The notes beneath the pieces are model-generated. The model was not told the origin of the DNA. It made no database searches and saw nothing but the letters and a program-made list of their open reading frames with translations. Both the position numbers and the translations under genes were made by a program. From contig CM020618.1 in assembly GCA_009829735.1 (NCBI GenBank), positions 16,477,346-16,541,345 on the forward strand: a DNA stretch of 64,000 nt, given 5' to 3'. Shown here in pieces: positions 44,804 through 54,206 of this stretch; position 1 is the first letter of the stretch; every line of letters starts with the position of its first letter. The DNA comes from Pyropia yezoensis. Taxonomy: Eukaryota > Rhodophyta > Bangiophyceae > Bangiales > Bangiaceae.

Positions 44804-46500
44804 GAAGGGCCAGAGCTCCCGGGTCTAGTCGTATCATGGTAACTCTGGTCCGGTTCATCATCTGACTTGTTGATCCCTTCACACAATGCTTGGACCATAG
44901 CGACCCGGACCTGGCGATGGAACCGTCTGTCCGCCTTAGCATCGGTCTCCGTGGTCTGGCTTCGACCCCGAGTGGCCGAGAGGAACATGTCTCGGGCCTG
45001 AGTAACCGCCTGTCGCTGGGCCTCAGAAAGAGTCTTGCACTGATGGGCCATGTGGCCCGACTCCCAGCACAGGTAGCATCGATAGGGTCGGCGACTGTCC
45101 ATGGTCCGGATCCCAACGAGTCGAGGGGTCTCCGAATAGAATCCTTGAGTCTGGCCCGCCTTGGTCTTCTCGATTTCCTTGTCGAGGGGCCCCTTGAGGA
45201 TCGTTAGAGGGGCCATAGGATTCACAGTCAGCAAGGCCGGGGGGTCCAGCACCTTCTTCGGGTTCAGATCAGTGGGCCGTCGAACTGGTCCCGTCACGGG
45301 GGCCTTGCTAGAGGAACCCGCCGACTGGGCCATAATGATCACGTCCCGGGCCGCCTTGTACTTCCCGGCCGTGAACGTGACCAGCTGTTGATAGGTTCTC
45401 TTGGGCCCGTTGTAGACAAAGGCATCGGTTCGAAGGTATTCCGGGAGTCCTTGGATCAACTGTTGCTTCATGGTCCCTTCCGTGTGGATGTTCCCACACA
45501 TCTCAGTCAGGCCCCGGAGATGCAGAGCAAAGGCTTCAATGGTCTCATCGGGTTCCTTCGTGGCCCTGCCAAACTTATCCTGGGCCAGTGCAAGGGCATG
45601 GGGTTCCGCATAGGTCTCCAGGAACCAGTTGATGGCCTCAGGATAGCTCGTGATCGACGCCCCACCAGAGGCGCTCGTCGAGTCAGGGAGGGCCCGTGTG
45701 TACCGAAGCTCAGCGTCGCCGGAAAGAAAGTGAGGGATCGCATAAAGGGCCATACCTTCCGAGACCCCATTATCATTACAGGCCTTAACGAGCTTACGGA
45801 GCCAAGTGAACACCTTCAGGCCCTCTTTACCCGAGAAATGTGGATACCCAGCGAACGAGTGCTTCATATTCCGGGCCACGCGACCCATCTTCCGTGCTTC
45901 TCGGGTCCCATTAGTGGCCTTCTTGTTCCTCAAGCGATACGTCCGGTAGTCCAGCACCAAGTAAAAGCGATCATCGGAACAGCTGATAACATCTGGCCCA
46001 CGCGTCGTGTCCCCGAACGTGGTCAGGTCGTCCTCATCGAAAGCAGATGAAAGAGTGGTCCCAGAGGAAATAGAGGACGTGGAGGACCCATGCGAACGGT
46101 GACGACGGGACCGACGACGACGGGAACTCGAACGGGTCGAACTGCGCGGATCACGTGACCCATCCTGGCCAGCAGGGCTCTGACTCAGGGCCTGGGACAC
46201 GGTGGCCAAAATCTCATCTCGGAACGTCTCAAGGGTCGTACGAATCTCTTCGGGTCCGGTTGAAGTGGTCACCGGTAGAACATGGGTCCCCATCGCGGGA
46301 CCCGTAACTTGACGCGAATCCTGGCCCATAGGGGCCCGAATCCCGCCCGGGGGCGCCGTACCCCGGCGAGGAATGCCACTAGTCCCGCCTCCGCCGCGGC
46401 CACCGGGAACAGAGGTCCCACGACCACGACCAGCGGGGGTCACCATTGACGTGTCCGAGGGCGCACCACGGCCCCGCCCACCAGGGGTAGGGTCCGTCAT
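44791..46500 (-). CDS. Element B gag
   Basis: 569-aa Gag from ATG 46500. It has a Gly/Arg/Thr-rich N-terminus, an Arg/Ser-rich patch (SSRRRRSRRHRSH), a capsid core with KACNDNGVSEGMALY and a CX2CX4HX4C knuckle (CYLCWESGHMAHQC). The ORF is intact and ends GGA-AAA-GAG-TAA. A TTG-initiated extension to 46515 is not preferred. Confidence 0.9.
   Translation of the reverse strand: MTDPTPGGRGRGAPSDTSMVTPAGRGRGTSVPGGRGGGGTSGIPRRGTAPPGGIRAPMGQDSRQVTGPAMGTHVLPVTTSTGPEEIRTTLETFRDEILATVSQALSQSPAGQDGSRDPRSSTRSSSRRRRSRRHRSHGSSTSSISSGTTLSSAFDEDDLTTFGDTTRGPDVISCSDDRFYLVLDYRTYRLRNKKATNGTREARKMGRVARNMKHSFAGYPHFSGKEGLKVFTWLRKLVKACNDNGVSEGMALYAIPHFLSGDAELRYTRALPDSTSASGGASITSYPEAINWFLETYAEPHALALAQDKFGRATKEPDETIEAFALHLRGLTEMCGNIHTEGTMKQQLIQGLPEYLRTDAFVYNGPKRTYQQLVTFTAGKYKAARDVIIMAQSAGSSSKAPVTGPVRRPTDLNPKKVLDPPALLTVNPMAPLTILKGPLDKEIEKTKAGQTQGFYSETPRLVGIRTMDSRRPYRCYLCWESGHMAHQCKTLSEAQRQAVTQARDMFLSATRGRSQTTETDAKADRRFHRQVRVAMVQALCEGINKSDDEPDQSYHDTTRPGSSGPSGKE
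44797..44803 (-). promoter_or_regulatory. Putative -1 frameshift heptamer G GGA AAA (element B)
   Basis: It is phased G|GGA|AAA in gag, one codon before TAA. The -1 frame is open across the stop and leads directly into the protease ORF. Confidence 0.66.
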
Positions 46501-46620
46501 GTTGGCCCGCGGCAATCGACCGAGCCCAATCGATCTCCGTCACAAGAGGGTCCAAACGGGTCAAACGCCACAGAAAATAGGGAAGGGCTGTCCCGATACG
46601 GGAGAAGTAGTAAAGCCCTC

Positions 46621-46636
46621 CCCTGCTGCTCCACCA
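46621..46636 (-). other. Primer-binding site of element B
   Basis: On the minus strand TGGTGGAGCAGCAGGG, 4 nt inside the LTR end (...AACGTTACA). Identical to that of C. Confidence 0.72.
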
Positions 46637-46640
46637 TAAA

Positions 46641-47279
46641 TGTAACGTTATGGCCCTATCGGACCCCACAACCACCACACACAGGAAACCACAGACTGGC
46701 CAGGAAGGAACAGGTAAGAGCCCAAGCGTGGTCCACTCGCCCACCCCGTCAGAGGTAAAGGTAACAAGGACAAAAGCCCGAGGGAGCAAGAACCCAAAGC
46801 ACTGTTGATTTTACAAGATGGCCCCGGGGAGACCCCGGAGCTACCCTCAAGATCCTCCCCCCCTGGCCCCTCCAGGAGCCCAGAGCGGGGGCCCCCAGAG
46901 GGCGCCCCCCCGGCGGGCCTAATGCCAGCAAGGCATCGCCCACTCACCGGGCCAACTATCAAAAAGCAAGCGAAAATCTCCCCACACACAAATGTCAATC
47001 CCCAGAAAAAAAACCCAGTGGGAAAAAAGGGGAAAGACACGAAATCACGCAAGGAAAACAAATACGAAAATCAAGTACACCACAAAGGGGTCAGCAAGCC
47101 CACAACCCGGGCAAGTCCTCCAGTCGGGTGGGCCAATCAGGGCTCCGGGTGTGTCGCCACAACACCAGGCCACGTGGCCAAGGATCCCCGGCCAGCGTAG
47201 GGTTCCACGTACCACTGCCGGCCGGGTCCCAAGTCACCTCACCGAGGGCCCGCCTGTCCCCAAAGGCCAGAACGCCACA
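46641..47279 (-). repeat. 5' LTR of element B
   Basis: 639 bp copy paired with 20263-20901. About four substitutions are visible between the two. Confidence 0.93.
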
Positions 47280-47586
47280 GCGGGGGGGCCGCCTGGGTGG
47301 AGGTGGAGAAGGCGCCCGCCGGGAGGCTGCGTGCCCCCGGGTGGTGGTGCCCTCCCACGGGGCCGAGTGCCGACGGACTGCCGCGTGCCGACGAGCCGCG
47401 CGCTGTACCAGCGTCGCGGATCGTCGGGGGTGCGCGGGTCGTCGGGGGTGCGCGGGTCGTCAGGGGTGCGCGGGTCTCAGGGTTGCCACGTGACGTGGCC
47501 ACCGTGTTGCGGGCCGTCGTGCAGGAGGATGCCGACGCGGCCGCCACAGCCGAGAAAGAATATTCGGAACCTGATTTGGAACTCAC
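47280..47586 (-). pseudogene. C2H2 zinc-finger reading frame of element A, 5' part
   Basis: An open minus-strand frame, Ser/Ala/Thr-rich with a repeated APPTTR motif from a tandem repeat (CGTCGGGGGTGCGCGGGT, near 47430-47470). It leads into the B insertion point. After removing B and one copy of the duplication it continues in the frame of 19803-20262. It has no ATG; an in-frame TGA lies just upstream of a GTG, so it may be an exon after an intron (a CAG acceptor is present) or a decayed ORF. Confidence 0.45.
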
Positions 47587-47804
47587 TGGGATTCAACAAT
47601 CGGTTGACCAAAAAGAAAAAATTCGTGACATCAAGCGCGATGGCAGTGTCAGGGAAATATTCTTTCGGTGTGATTCGTGGAACCCACTGCGTTCGTATTA
47701 CAATGCCCGTGGCAAGCCGAACGCAGGGGGCAACACGACGTCACAATCGCAGGGAGGTCCAAATCACGCACGGAATCGCAGTCACCACCAGGTAGAAAGT
47801 CGAA

Positions 47805-47820
47805 CAATCGGAAGCTACCA
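47805..47820 (-). other. Primer-binding site of element A
   Basis: On the minus strand TGGTAGCTTCCGATTG, 2 nt inside the 5' LTR. It differs from the site shared by E1, B and C, so A uses another tRNA. Confidence 0.6.
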
Positions 47821-47822
47821 CA

Positions 47823-48744
47823 TGTGAGGACCCACACAAGACCGGGGAGCCCTCAACGTACTCGTGGGGGTGTCAGCGGGCCCTGCGAGCCAATAAGGCG
47901 GCGGGACACGGGGAAGAGGACGGTGGTCTCGACGGGGGTGGGTCTGGGGAAGAAGATGGGCGCGACGTCGGTGGGGATCGAGGGTACAAAAGGTAAACAG
48001 TGTCTTTGGTCTGTGTATGTGGTTGCCCCTCTCGTCTCCCCCGGTGGCGCCGACGCCCACGCACTATATACTCGCGTCGGGGCACCCCGAGGTGCCCCAA
48101 AGCATGCGTTTCCCCATCGCACCGCCGGTAGGCACAGAACGATCCAAAAACAAAGCATGTCTCTCAGAACAAAGCATGGGCGGGCGTGCGCACTAAAGGA
48201 GTGCAGCCCCAGTTTGCCCGAAACGAAGGGGGTCCCGTGGATGGCGCCCAGCGCGCCCCACCAGCCGGCTCCACACGCCGATCGGCCAGAAGGTCCGACT
48301 GGCTGTAACGGCCAGCAAGGCCAAATTCAATCAATCGAAAAGCCGGCGAGCCAGTCATATCGCACTCAGCCGCCAGCGAGGATGTGCGGTGTCCTCAGTG
48401 TCGGTGAATCATGTGACTGGTCCTTGATGCCAGCTTTCAAGCAGCGCAGAGAATAAAATTCCGGCAGCACAGACGGGGATGTCCGCCCGTGGTAGGTCGA
48501 CGATGTCACTCGCTCCTCGTTGTCGAGTTTCGACGTCCATGACAGGGTTCCGACAGTGCGTTGACGGCGGCTTTCGTGCGGTCGGCCGACGTCCGCAAAA
48601 TGTCAGGGATACAGCGTGGTGTCGCCCAGGGTAGTGGGGAATTGATGTGTCTTGGGGGGAGTTATCGGGGCCGGACATGTAAGGAGAGGTCCCAGTCCAT
48701 ATCCCCTGGGTTCCGGGTGGCGATTTAAGGGGGAAATCCTTACA
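47823..48744 (-). repeat. 5' LTR of element A
   Basis: 922 bp partner of 14151-15073, including TATATA at 48065-48070. It carries a private cluster of differences around 47955-48015. Confidence 0.93.
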
Positions 48745-49510
48745 CCGAGGTCCTTGTGGCTTCCAGGCGGCCCCACAAAAAAGTGCCAGATGTGCAAAAT
48801 CTTCATCGCACGCGGTCTTCATAACCACAGAGCGCCGCTTCTTGTAGTACTGGTATTGCCCTGCTAGCGCCTTCGGGCACATGCGCCACGCCCAGTGCGA
48901 GCATTCAATGCTGCCCATGCACCCGGGCATGCCCCGCTGCGCGTTACGGTCCAAAAGGTGGGCCAGCTCCTGCTCGTTCGGCGGCCGCAGGTAGTCTGCC
49001 TCGTAGTTGTCCACCAAATGGTCCACCAACATTTTGCGTGGCAAACGCGGTCTTAGACTTGACCATGCGCAGGTACTCGTCGGAATGGTCGGCGGCCTCT
49101 TCGTAGGCCAGCACACGGAAGGCGGCCACGACCTTCTGCAGCGCGCACGACTGTGGCCGCCCGCTGGCGTTAATGGTCCGCTTCCAGTATGGCAGATCCT
49201 TCACATCGTTAAACACAGCCATAAAAACAGAGCCGGGCACACGAAAGCGAGTCTCAAAGTCTGCATCATCATAGATAGGAGGGTACCCGTCTAGGCCAAG
49301 ATAGTCCCGTTGGATATTGTCAAAGCCGCGGTCAAAACAGCGCAAGCGGTTCGCGCGGCGGCCAGGGACGGACCTGCCCCGACGTCTGCGTCGCGCGCCA
49401 GCACCAGACAAAGCGATGTAATGCCGCGGGCGTCGCAAAGAGAGTTGAGCCGCCAAAACAGCGGCGTGCAGCTCGTCCGCCGATCCATCAGACACCTCCC
49501 GCGCCTCACG
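48745..49510 (-). pseudogene. PIF/Harbinger-like transposase, 5' half (element D)
   Basis: The recognisable order is YPPIYDDADFETRFRVPGSVF, then LQKVVAAFRVLAYEEAADHSDEYLRM, then NYEADYLRPPNEQELAHLL, then GCMGSIECSHWAWRMCP, then HIWHFFVGPPGSHKDL at the junction with A. These lie in three frames, so at least two indels (near 49040 and 48820) break it. The first catalytic position, normally Asp in GSIDC-type motifs, is Glu here. The start codon is not fixed; the open frame runs up to about 50077 through low-complexity sequence. Confidence 0.8.
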
Positions 49511-50766
49511 ATCAGGTGCTGGTAGGGGGGTGGGGGGGGAGGCGGGGGGGGGGCATCTCGACAGGAGGCCGCGAGAACAGTCCCTGTCGGGGCCACGCCG
49601 TGGCCCCGACGGCCCACGCGCCGCTGCGCGGTGACGGTCGCAAGCAGCGTCCGTGAGGGCGGCCGAGTGCGGCCGAGACGACGGCAACCATGTCGAGCGC
49701 CAGAGCGGCCGCAAGGGCGGCCGCAAGTGCGCCAGTGCACCGGCGATGACGGCGACGGCGGCCGCGATCACAGCCGCGGGGGCAGCGGCGACGACGGCGG
49801 CGAGGAGAATGGTCGTCACCACGGTGGCGGCGGAGGACGTGGGCCGGTGGCGACCGCGCCTGGCACGTGCCCGTACGCCCCCCCCCCCCCCCCCCCCCCC
49901 GAATTGCCCCTGGAACCGTCCGGCACGGAGGGGACGGGGGGTACGCTGGGCCGTGACCCCCCCCAGGCCCCCCCCAGCCCCCCCCCCCCCCCAAATAGAC
50001 ACCCGGATCCATGTGCTGGGCCCACCCCTTCCAGAGAGCGTACTCGTGTTCCCCGTTCCCCCCCGTTGCCCCGACATACCCCCTCAAGCGACCAAACACA
50101 GCCCCCCCCCCCCCCGCCGCACGTCTACGTTGACCCCCCCCACCGAGAAGCGTTTCTGTGTGCCCTCGCGTTCCCCACGGCGGCCACAGCAATGATGTAT
50201 TTTTGGTTATTTTGCCGGGGGAAGGGTACGGAAGCCCAGCTTGTGGGGCACCCGACAGAAGATGGGCCGGGAAGGAGTGTCGGATTGTGCGTGTCCCGCG
50301 CGGCACTACGCAGCAGGGACGTACTGTATACGTGTTCGTGATCCGTGACCCCGGGACGCGTGACCGACGGGGGGGGGGGGAGCGCAGATCCAGCGGTCGT
50401 GCCCAATGGGCCGGCGCGCTCCCAAACGACCACCCCACGAGCCACGGCAAACCGCCGCCAGGACATCCACATTGCGTCCAGAAACTTTCGAGAGGGTCGC
50501 GAATCTTTCGCACGGGCCCCTGTTCTACCGCAACATACGGCAATATACCTTCCCATACAGTCTTTCTCCATTGTTGGGCACCCTTTATGGCGACCGTAAG
50601 CCCAAGGATTGTAACTTGATTCCGCCCTCTGATTGGTCGGTGACAACGATCGAATGCTGACACATGCGTTGATCGCACCGTAGAGGTCGGTCGATCTGCA
50701 TTGGTTACTAGACACCGTGCCCAAGAAAGGATGTCAAAGCAATGGAGAAAGACTGTATCCCGAAAC
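49511..50766. other. Upstream region of the Harbinger transposase, low complexity
   Basis: Very C/G-rich with several long C or G runs (for example 23 C at 49878-49900). Long open frames on both strands are composition artefacts. No gene is supported apart from a possible extension of the transposase N-terminus. Confidence 0.5.
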
Positions 50767-50837
50767 GAGTTGGTCGCGACCAACTCGGATACCAACTTGG
50801 GCCCAAAGTTGGTTTCCGAGTTGGTCGTGACCAACTC
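50767..50837. repeat. Cluster of three palindromes (GAGTTGGTC/GACCAACTC)
   Basis: 50767-50786 is a perfect 20-bp palindrome. 50818-50837 repeats it with one change. Between them CCAACTTGGGCCCAAAGTTGG is also near-palindromic. Further GAGTTGGT copies occur near 51042 and 51053. Possible transposon-end or protein-binding sites. Confidence 0.6.
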
Positions 50838-51585
50838 GAGAACAACGTGGGCCTAAACGTGGCACGCAAGACTTGAATCAACTTTGTCAACTCCATTCGG
50901 CCCTCAACCTGAAACGGAGGCCCCGAATCGGGACTCCACCCGAACCCGGCGGCGGCCCACAAGCGCCCGCTGGGCTCTCATTGGCCGATAGATGTTTCGG
51001 AGCCACGTGGGGGCTCAATTGAATCCTTCGAAAGTATGTGCGAGTTGGTATCGAGTTGGTTGTGACGTTGTTGGAAACACTCTGATGGATATGCTACACA
51101 CGCGAAGAAACGCGAAAGCGTGATCATTTTGGTCGGTTGAAAAGTCAAAGAACCAACTCTTCTTTGCGGCCGTTGTCTTGGTGAAGTCGCTTGGCGGGAG
51201 CAGATCTGTTGGGCAGTCGACGTCGCCCTGCTGCCCCCACGATTGTTCCTCGTCCCCTTCCGCGACCGTTGCCTCGTCCGACCCCGTTCGCTGACCAACC
51301 CTCCTGTTGGGCCTACTCGCCTCAAAACACCGCCGTGCCTCACCGTGGCGCGCCTGTCCTGACGTGCCTACCCTGTCACCCCCTTGGATGCTACCGGCCC
51401 GAGTCCCCCACCCCTCTGTCATCCTCTTCTGCCCAGGCCACGGCCGCCCGTCGGAGCCGCATCTCCCCCTGCCACCGTTGCACGAGCGGCTGGCCGAGCC
51501 CTGCTCCCGACCCTGTCCTCTTTCCCCCATTTTTTCTTCAACTTCCTCCTCACCCGCGACGCGCACCATGCGGGCGTGACCCCCG
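50838..51585. other. Region upstream of the AAA ATPase gene
   Basis: About 750 bp with an AT-richer part (51010-51180) and a GAGTTGGT pair. It presumably holds the promoter of the downstream gene. No ORF is convincing on either strand. Confidence 0.4.
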
Positions 51586-51612
51586 ATGGCCGCCGCGGAA
51601 GATGACGGTGGC

Positions 51613-51658
<46 letters not shown>

Positions 51659-54206
51659 CCGCGGGGGGCCGCCCGGCGCCCCCCACCCCCCCCGCCCCCA
51701 CCGACCCCGCGGCGGCGGCGGTGGTGGCACTTGCCACCGCCGCCGCCGCCGCGGCCGCCGCGGCAGCGGGGGAGGCTGCGCTGGCGGCGGGCGCCCGCGG
51801 CGCGGCGGCGGCCGCCGAGGCGGCGCTCGGCCGCTGCCACGTGGCCGGCTGGTGGGGCGCCGCCGCCGAGGCGGGCGCAATGGCCTCGCTCGACGCGGTG
51901 CTGCCGCCGCCCGCCGGTGGGGGGGGGGGGCACGGCCGCCGCGGCCGCCCACCGCGTTTGGGTCCCCGCACCGCCGCGGCGCCGCCCTCACCGCCGACCG
52001 CGTGCTGGCCGACCCGTCGATTGTCGTCACGGTGCTGGCGGGGGGGGCGGTGGCGCCGCCGCCGCCGCCTCCACCAACGCCGGGGCCGCCGGGGCCGCCG
52101 GGGCCGCCGGGGCCGCCGGGGGTGCCCCCCCCGCCGGCCGCCCACGAGCAGGTGGTCCGGGCGCTGGAGGCCAAGCTCGCTCGCCTCCAGGCTCAGCAGG
52201 CGGCCCAGCAAAAGCATTGGCGGCAGCGCGCCGCTGCGTGGGCGGCCGCTGAGGCAGAGTGGGCGGACCGGGAGCGGTCGCTGGTGTCGGCGGCGGGCCG
52301 CGCGGCGGCAGCGACGTCGGCGGTGACGGTGTCAGCGGCCGCACCCGTGGTGCCTCCGCCATCCACAGCGCTGGGGGGGGGGAGGGTCCTGGCCAGTGGT
52401 GGGGGCGGGGGGCTGGGTGCGGCGCTGGCCAGTGGTGGTGGTCGGCTCGGCCGGGGGGGCGGTCGGCTGGGGGGGCTGGTGCGTCGCGTGTCCCCGCCGA
52501 GCCGCGGCGCCTCCCCGCCCGGGGGGATGTGCGGCGTAAACCGAGCCGCCGGGCGCTCTGCCGCCGCCGTGGACGACGACCCGGACCCGTTGGCGTGCGT
52601 GGCGGCCGCCGCCGTCGCTGACCGCCGCGTGGCCAGTGGCGGCGGCGGCGGCGGCAAGCGGCCGCGGCGCCCGCTGGACGTGGACGACAGCGACGACGTC
52701 GAGCAGCCGTGGGGTGGCGGCCGCCGCGGCCGGCAGCGCTTCCGTGGCGGCTGGTCGCGCCGCAGCGGCGCCGACGACGAAGATGAGGAGGATGAGGCCG
52801 AGGGGGGTGGCCTCAACGGCGCTGGCCGGATGTCCTCTCGGGGGGGGCCTAGCCGGGGACCGCCGGGGGGGTTCCGGCCGGCACGTGCGAGCTTGGGTGC
52901 TCACCGGCTTGGGGCGGCAGGCGCCAGCGGTGGGGGGGGGGGAGGTGCCTCCCGCAGCGTCGGGGGCGGGGTTGGCGGGCGTGCGGTCGACGCTGCGTCC
53001 GCGGCGGTCTTTGCCAATCGTCGACCCGGCGGTGGCGGTGGCGGCGGCAGTGGCGCTGCGGGGGCGGCCGGCGGGGTACCCCCGCCGCGGGGTTTCCGGG
53101 TGCCCCGCCCGTTGGGCCAGGCAGAGGCAGACGCGGCGGCGGCAGAGGCCGCCGTCGCGGGCGGGGTCGACGGCGCGGGGGGACCCGCGGGTGGCGCTGC
53201 AGGAGACCTCCCCGAGGTGACCAACGTTGAGCCCCGGCTGGTAGAGATGATTGTGAACGAGGTGCTGGAGCGCAGCCCCGGCGTCGAGTGGGAGGACATT
53301 GCCGGCCTGACTTTTGCCAAGGCGTGCGTGATGGAGGCTGTGGTGTGGCCGATGCGGCGGGCAGACCTCTTCTCGGGCCTCCGGTCGCCGCCAAAGGGGG
53401 TGCTCTTGTTTGGCCCGCCCGGGACGGGCAAGACCATGATTGGCCGCGCCATCGCATCGCAGACGCAGGCCACGTTCTTCAACATCTCCGCCTCGTCTAT
53501 GATGTCCAAGTGGGTGGGGGAAGGCGAGAAGACCGTCAGGGCACTCTTTGGGGTGGCCCGCGCCCTCCAGCCCGCCGTCATCTTTATCGATGAGGTGGAC
53601 TCGCTGCTGACGCAGCGGACCGACGGCGACGCCGAGGCGTCGCGGCGCGTTAAGACCGAGTTTCTCGTCCAGATGGACGGCGCGGGCACGTCGTCGGCGG
53701 ACCGGGTGCTGGTGGTGGGCGCTACCAACCGGCCTCAAGAGCTGGACGAGGCTGCCCGCCGGCGGCTGGTCAAGCGCCTGTACATCCCCCTCCCCGACGC
53801 GGCGGCGCGGCGGGCGCTCGTCGGCCGCCTCCTCCGGCGGCAGCGGCACAGCCTCGACGACGGCGGCCTTGACACGGTCGCCGCCCTCACTGGTGGCTAC
53901 AGCGGCAGCGACGTGCACGCATTGTGTGCCGAGGCGGCCATGGCGCCGCTGCGGTGCCTCGGCGAGCGGCTGCTGTCCATTGACGCTGCCGCCGTCCGGC
54001 CGGTGGGGGTGGCGGACTTTGTCGCCGCCGCCCGGGCGGTGCGGGCGTCGGTGGGGGGGGGGGACCTTGCCGGCTACGAGGCGTGGAACCGGCAGTACGG
54101 GTCGTTTGCGGCGGAGGGGGAGGGGCGGGCACCGCCAGAAGGGGACGGGGTGGGGGGGGGGGAGGGTGGGGGGGGGGGCGGGTCCATGGGCGGGCGGATG
54201 GAGTGA
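51586..54206 (+). CDS. FIGNL1: Fidgetin-like 1 (FIGNL1)-type AAA ATPase
   Basis: The C-terminal ~320 residues match the FIGNL1 branch of meiotic-clade AAA ATPases. They include VEWEDIAGL, Walker A GPPGTGKT (near 53412), [15 protein letters not shown] (pore region), Walker B VIFIDEVD (near 53580), sensor VVGATN, the arginine-finger segment [12 protein letters not shown] and a C-terminal helix [18 protein letters not shown]1 in animals and plants limits crossovers by removing RAD51/DMC1 filaments; the role here is inferred. The N-terminal ~500 residues are low-complexity Gly/Ala/Pro with a short coiled coil (near 52145-52300). The AAA frame is open only from about 51852. ATG 51586 lies in another frame, and a one-base error in the 12-G run at 51919-51930 would join them. 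The coding region has no intron. Confidence 0.88.
51615..51656 (+). repeat. Pure 42-base C homopolymer
   Basis: Forty-two consecutive C in the predicted N-terminus of the FIGNL1-like gene, coding for about 14 prolines in the ATG-51586 frame. Its length is a multiple of three as assembled. Unusual length for a coding homopolymer and prone to error. Confidence 0.9.

Larger units (their letters stand above)
20263..47279 (-). mobile_element. Element B: Ty3/gypsy chromovirus, hosts C
   Basis: Two 639-bp LTRs (20263-20901 and 46641-47279) flanked by a perfect 5-bp duplication GCGGG (20258-20262 and 47280-47284). In minus-strand order: 5' LTR, primer-binding site 46621-46636, gag, pol (split by C), and a plus-strand antisense ORF before the 3' LTR. 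Its own length without C is about 10.1 kb. The LTR copies differ at about four sites by eye. Confidence 0.94.
14151..48744 (-). mobile_element. Element A: Ty3/gypsy chromovirus, hosts B and C
   Basis: The LTRs at 14151-15073 and 47823-48744 are about 922 bp and share TG...CA termini. The flanking 5 bp are CTGAG (14146-14150) and CCGAG (48745-48749), a target duplication with one transition. Removing A rejoins the Harbinger transposase in frame. Minus-strand order: 5' LTR, primer-binding site, zinc-finger frame (interrupted by B), gag, pol, polypurine tract, 3' LTR. About 7.6 kb of its own sequence remains. Confidence 0.92.
6248..50842. mobile_element. Element D: PIF/Harbinger-like DNA transposon hosting the nest (limits approximate)
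   Basis: A plus-strand SANT-like ORF and a minus-strand transposase, converging on an inverted minisatellite array, look like one large Harbinger-type element of roughly 9-10 kb before other elements landed in it. Terminal inverted repeats were not located with confidence. Candidates are palindromic CCAA/TTGG motifs near 6198 and 50767. The transposase and ORF1 could instead come from two neighbouring elements. Confidence 0.5.

Noticed and set aside
14151..48744. Two A-type LTRs read as two unrelated solo LTRs
   Set aside because: Flanking 5 bp match as one duplication pair, primer-binding site and polypurine tract are on the correct inner sides, and the transposase frame rejoins across them.
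49512..50834. 440-codon minus-strand frame as a gene
   Set aside because: Runs through homopolymer C/G tracts and palindromes, overlaps the transposase in another frame and has no recognisable domain.
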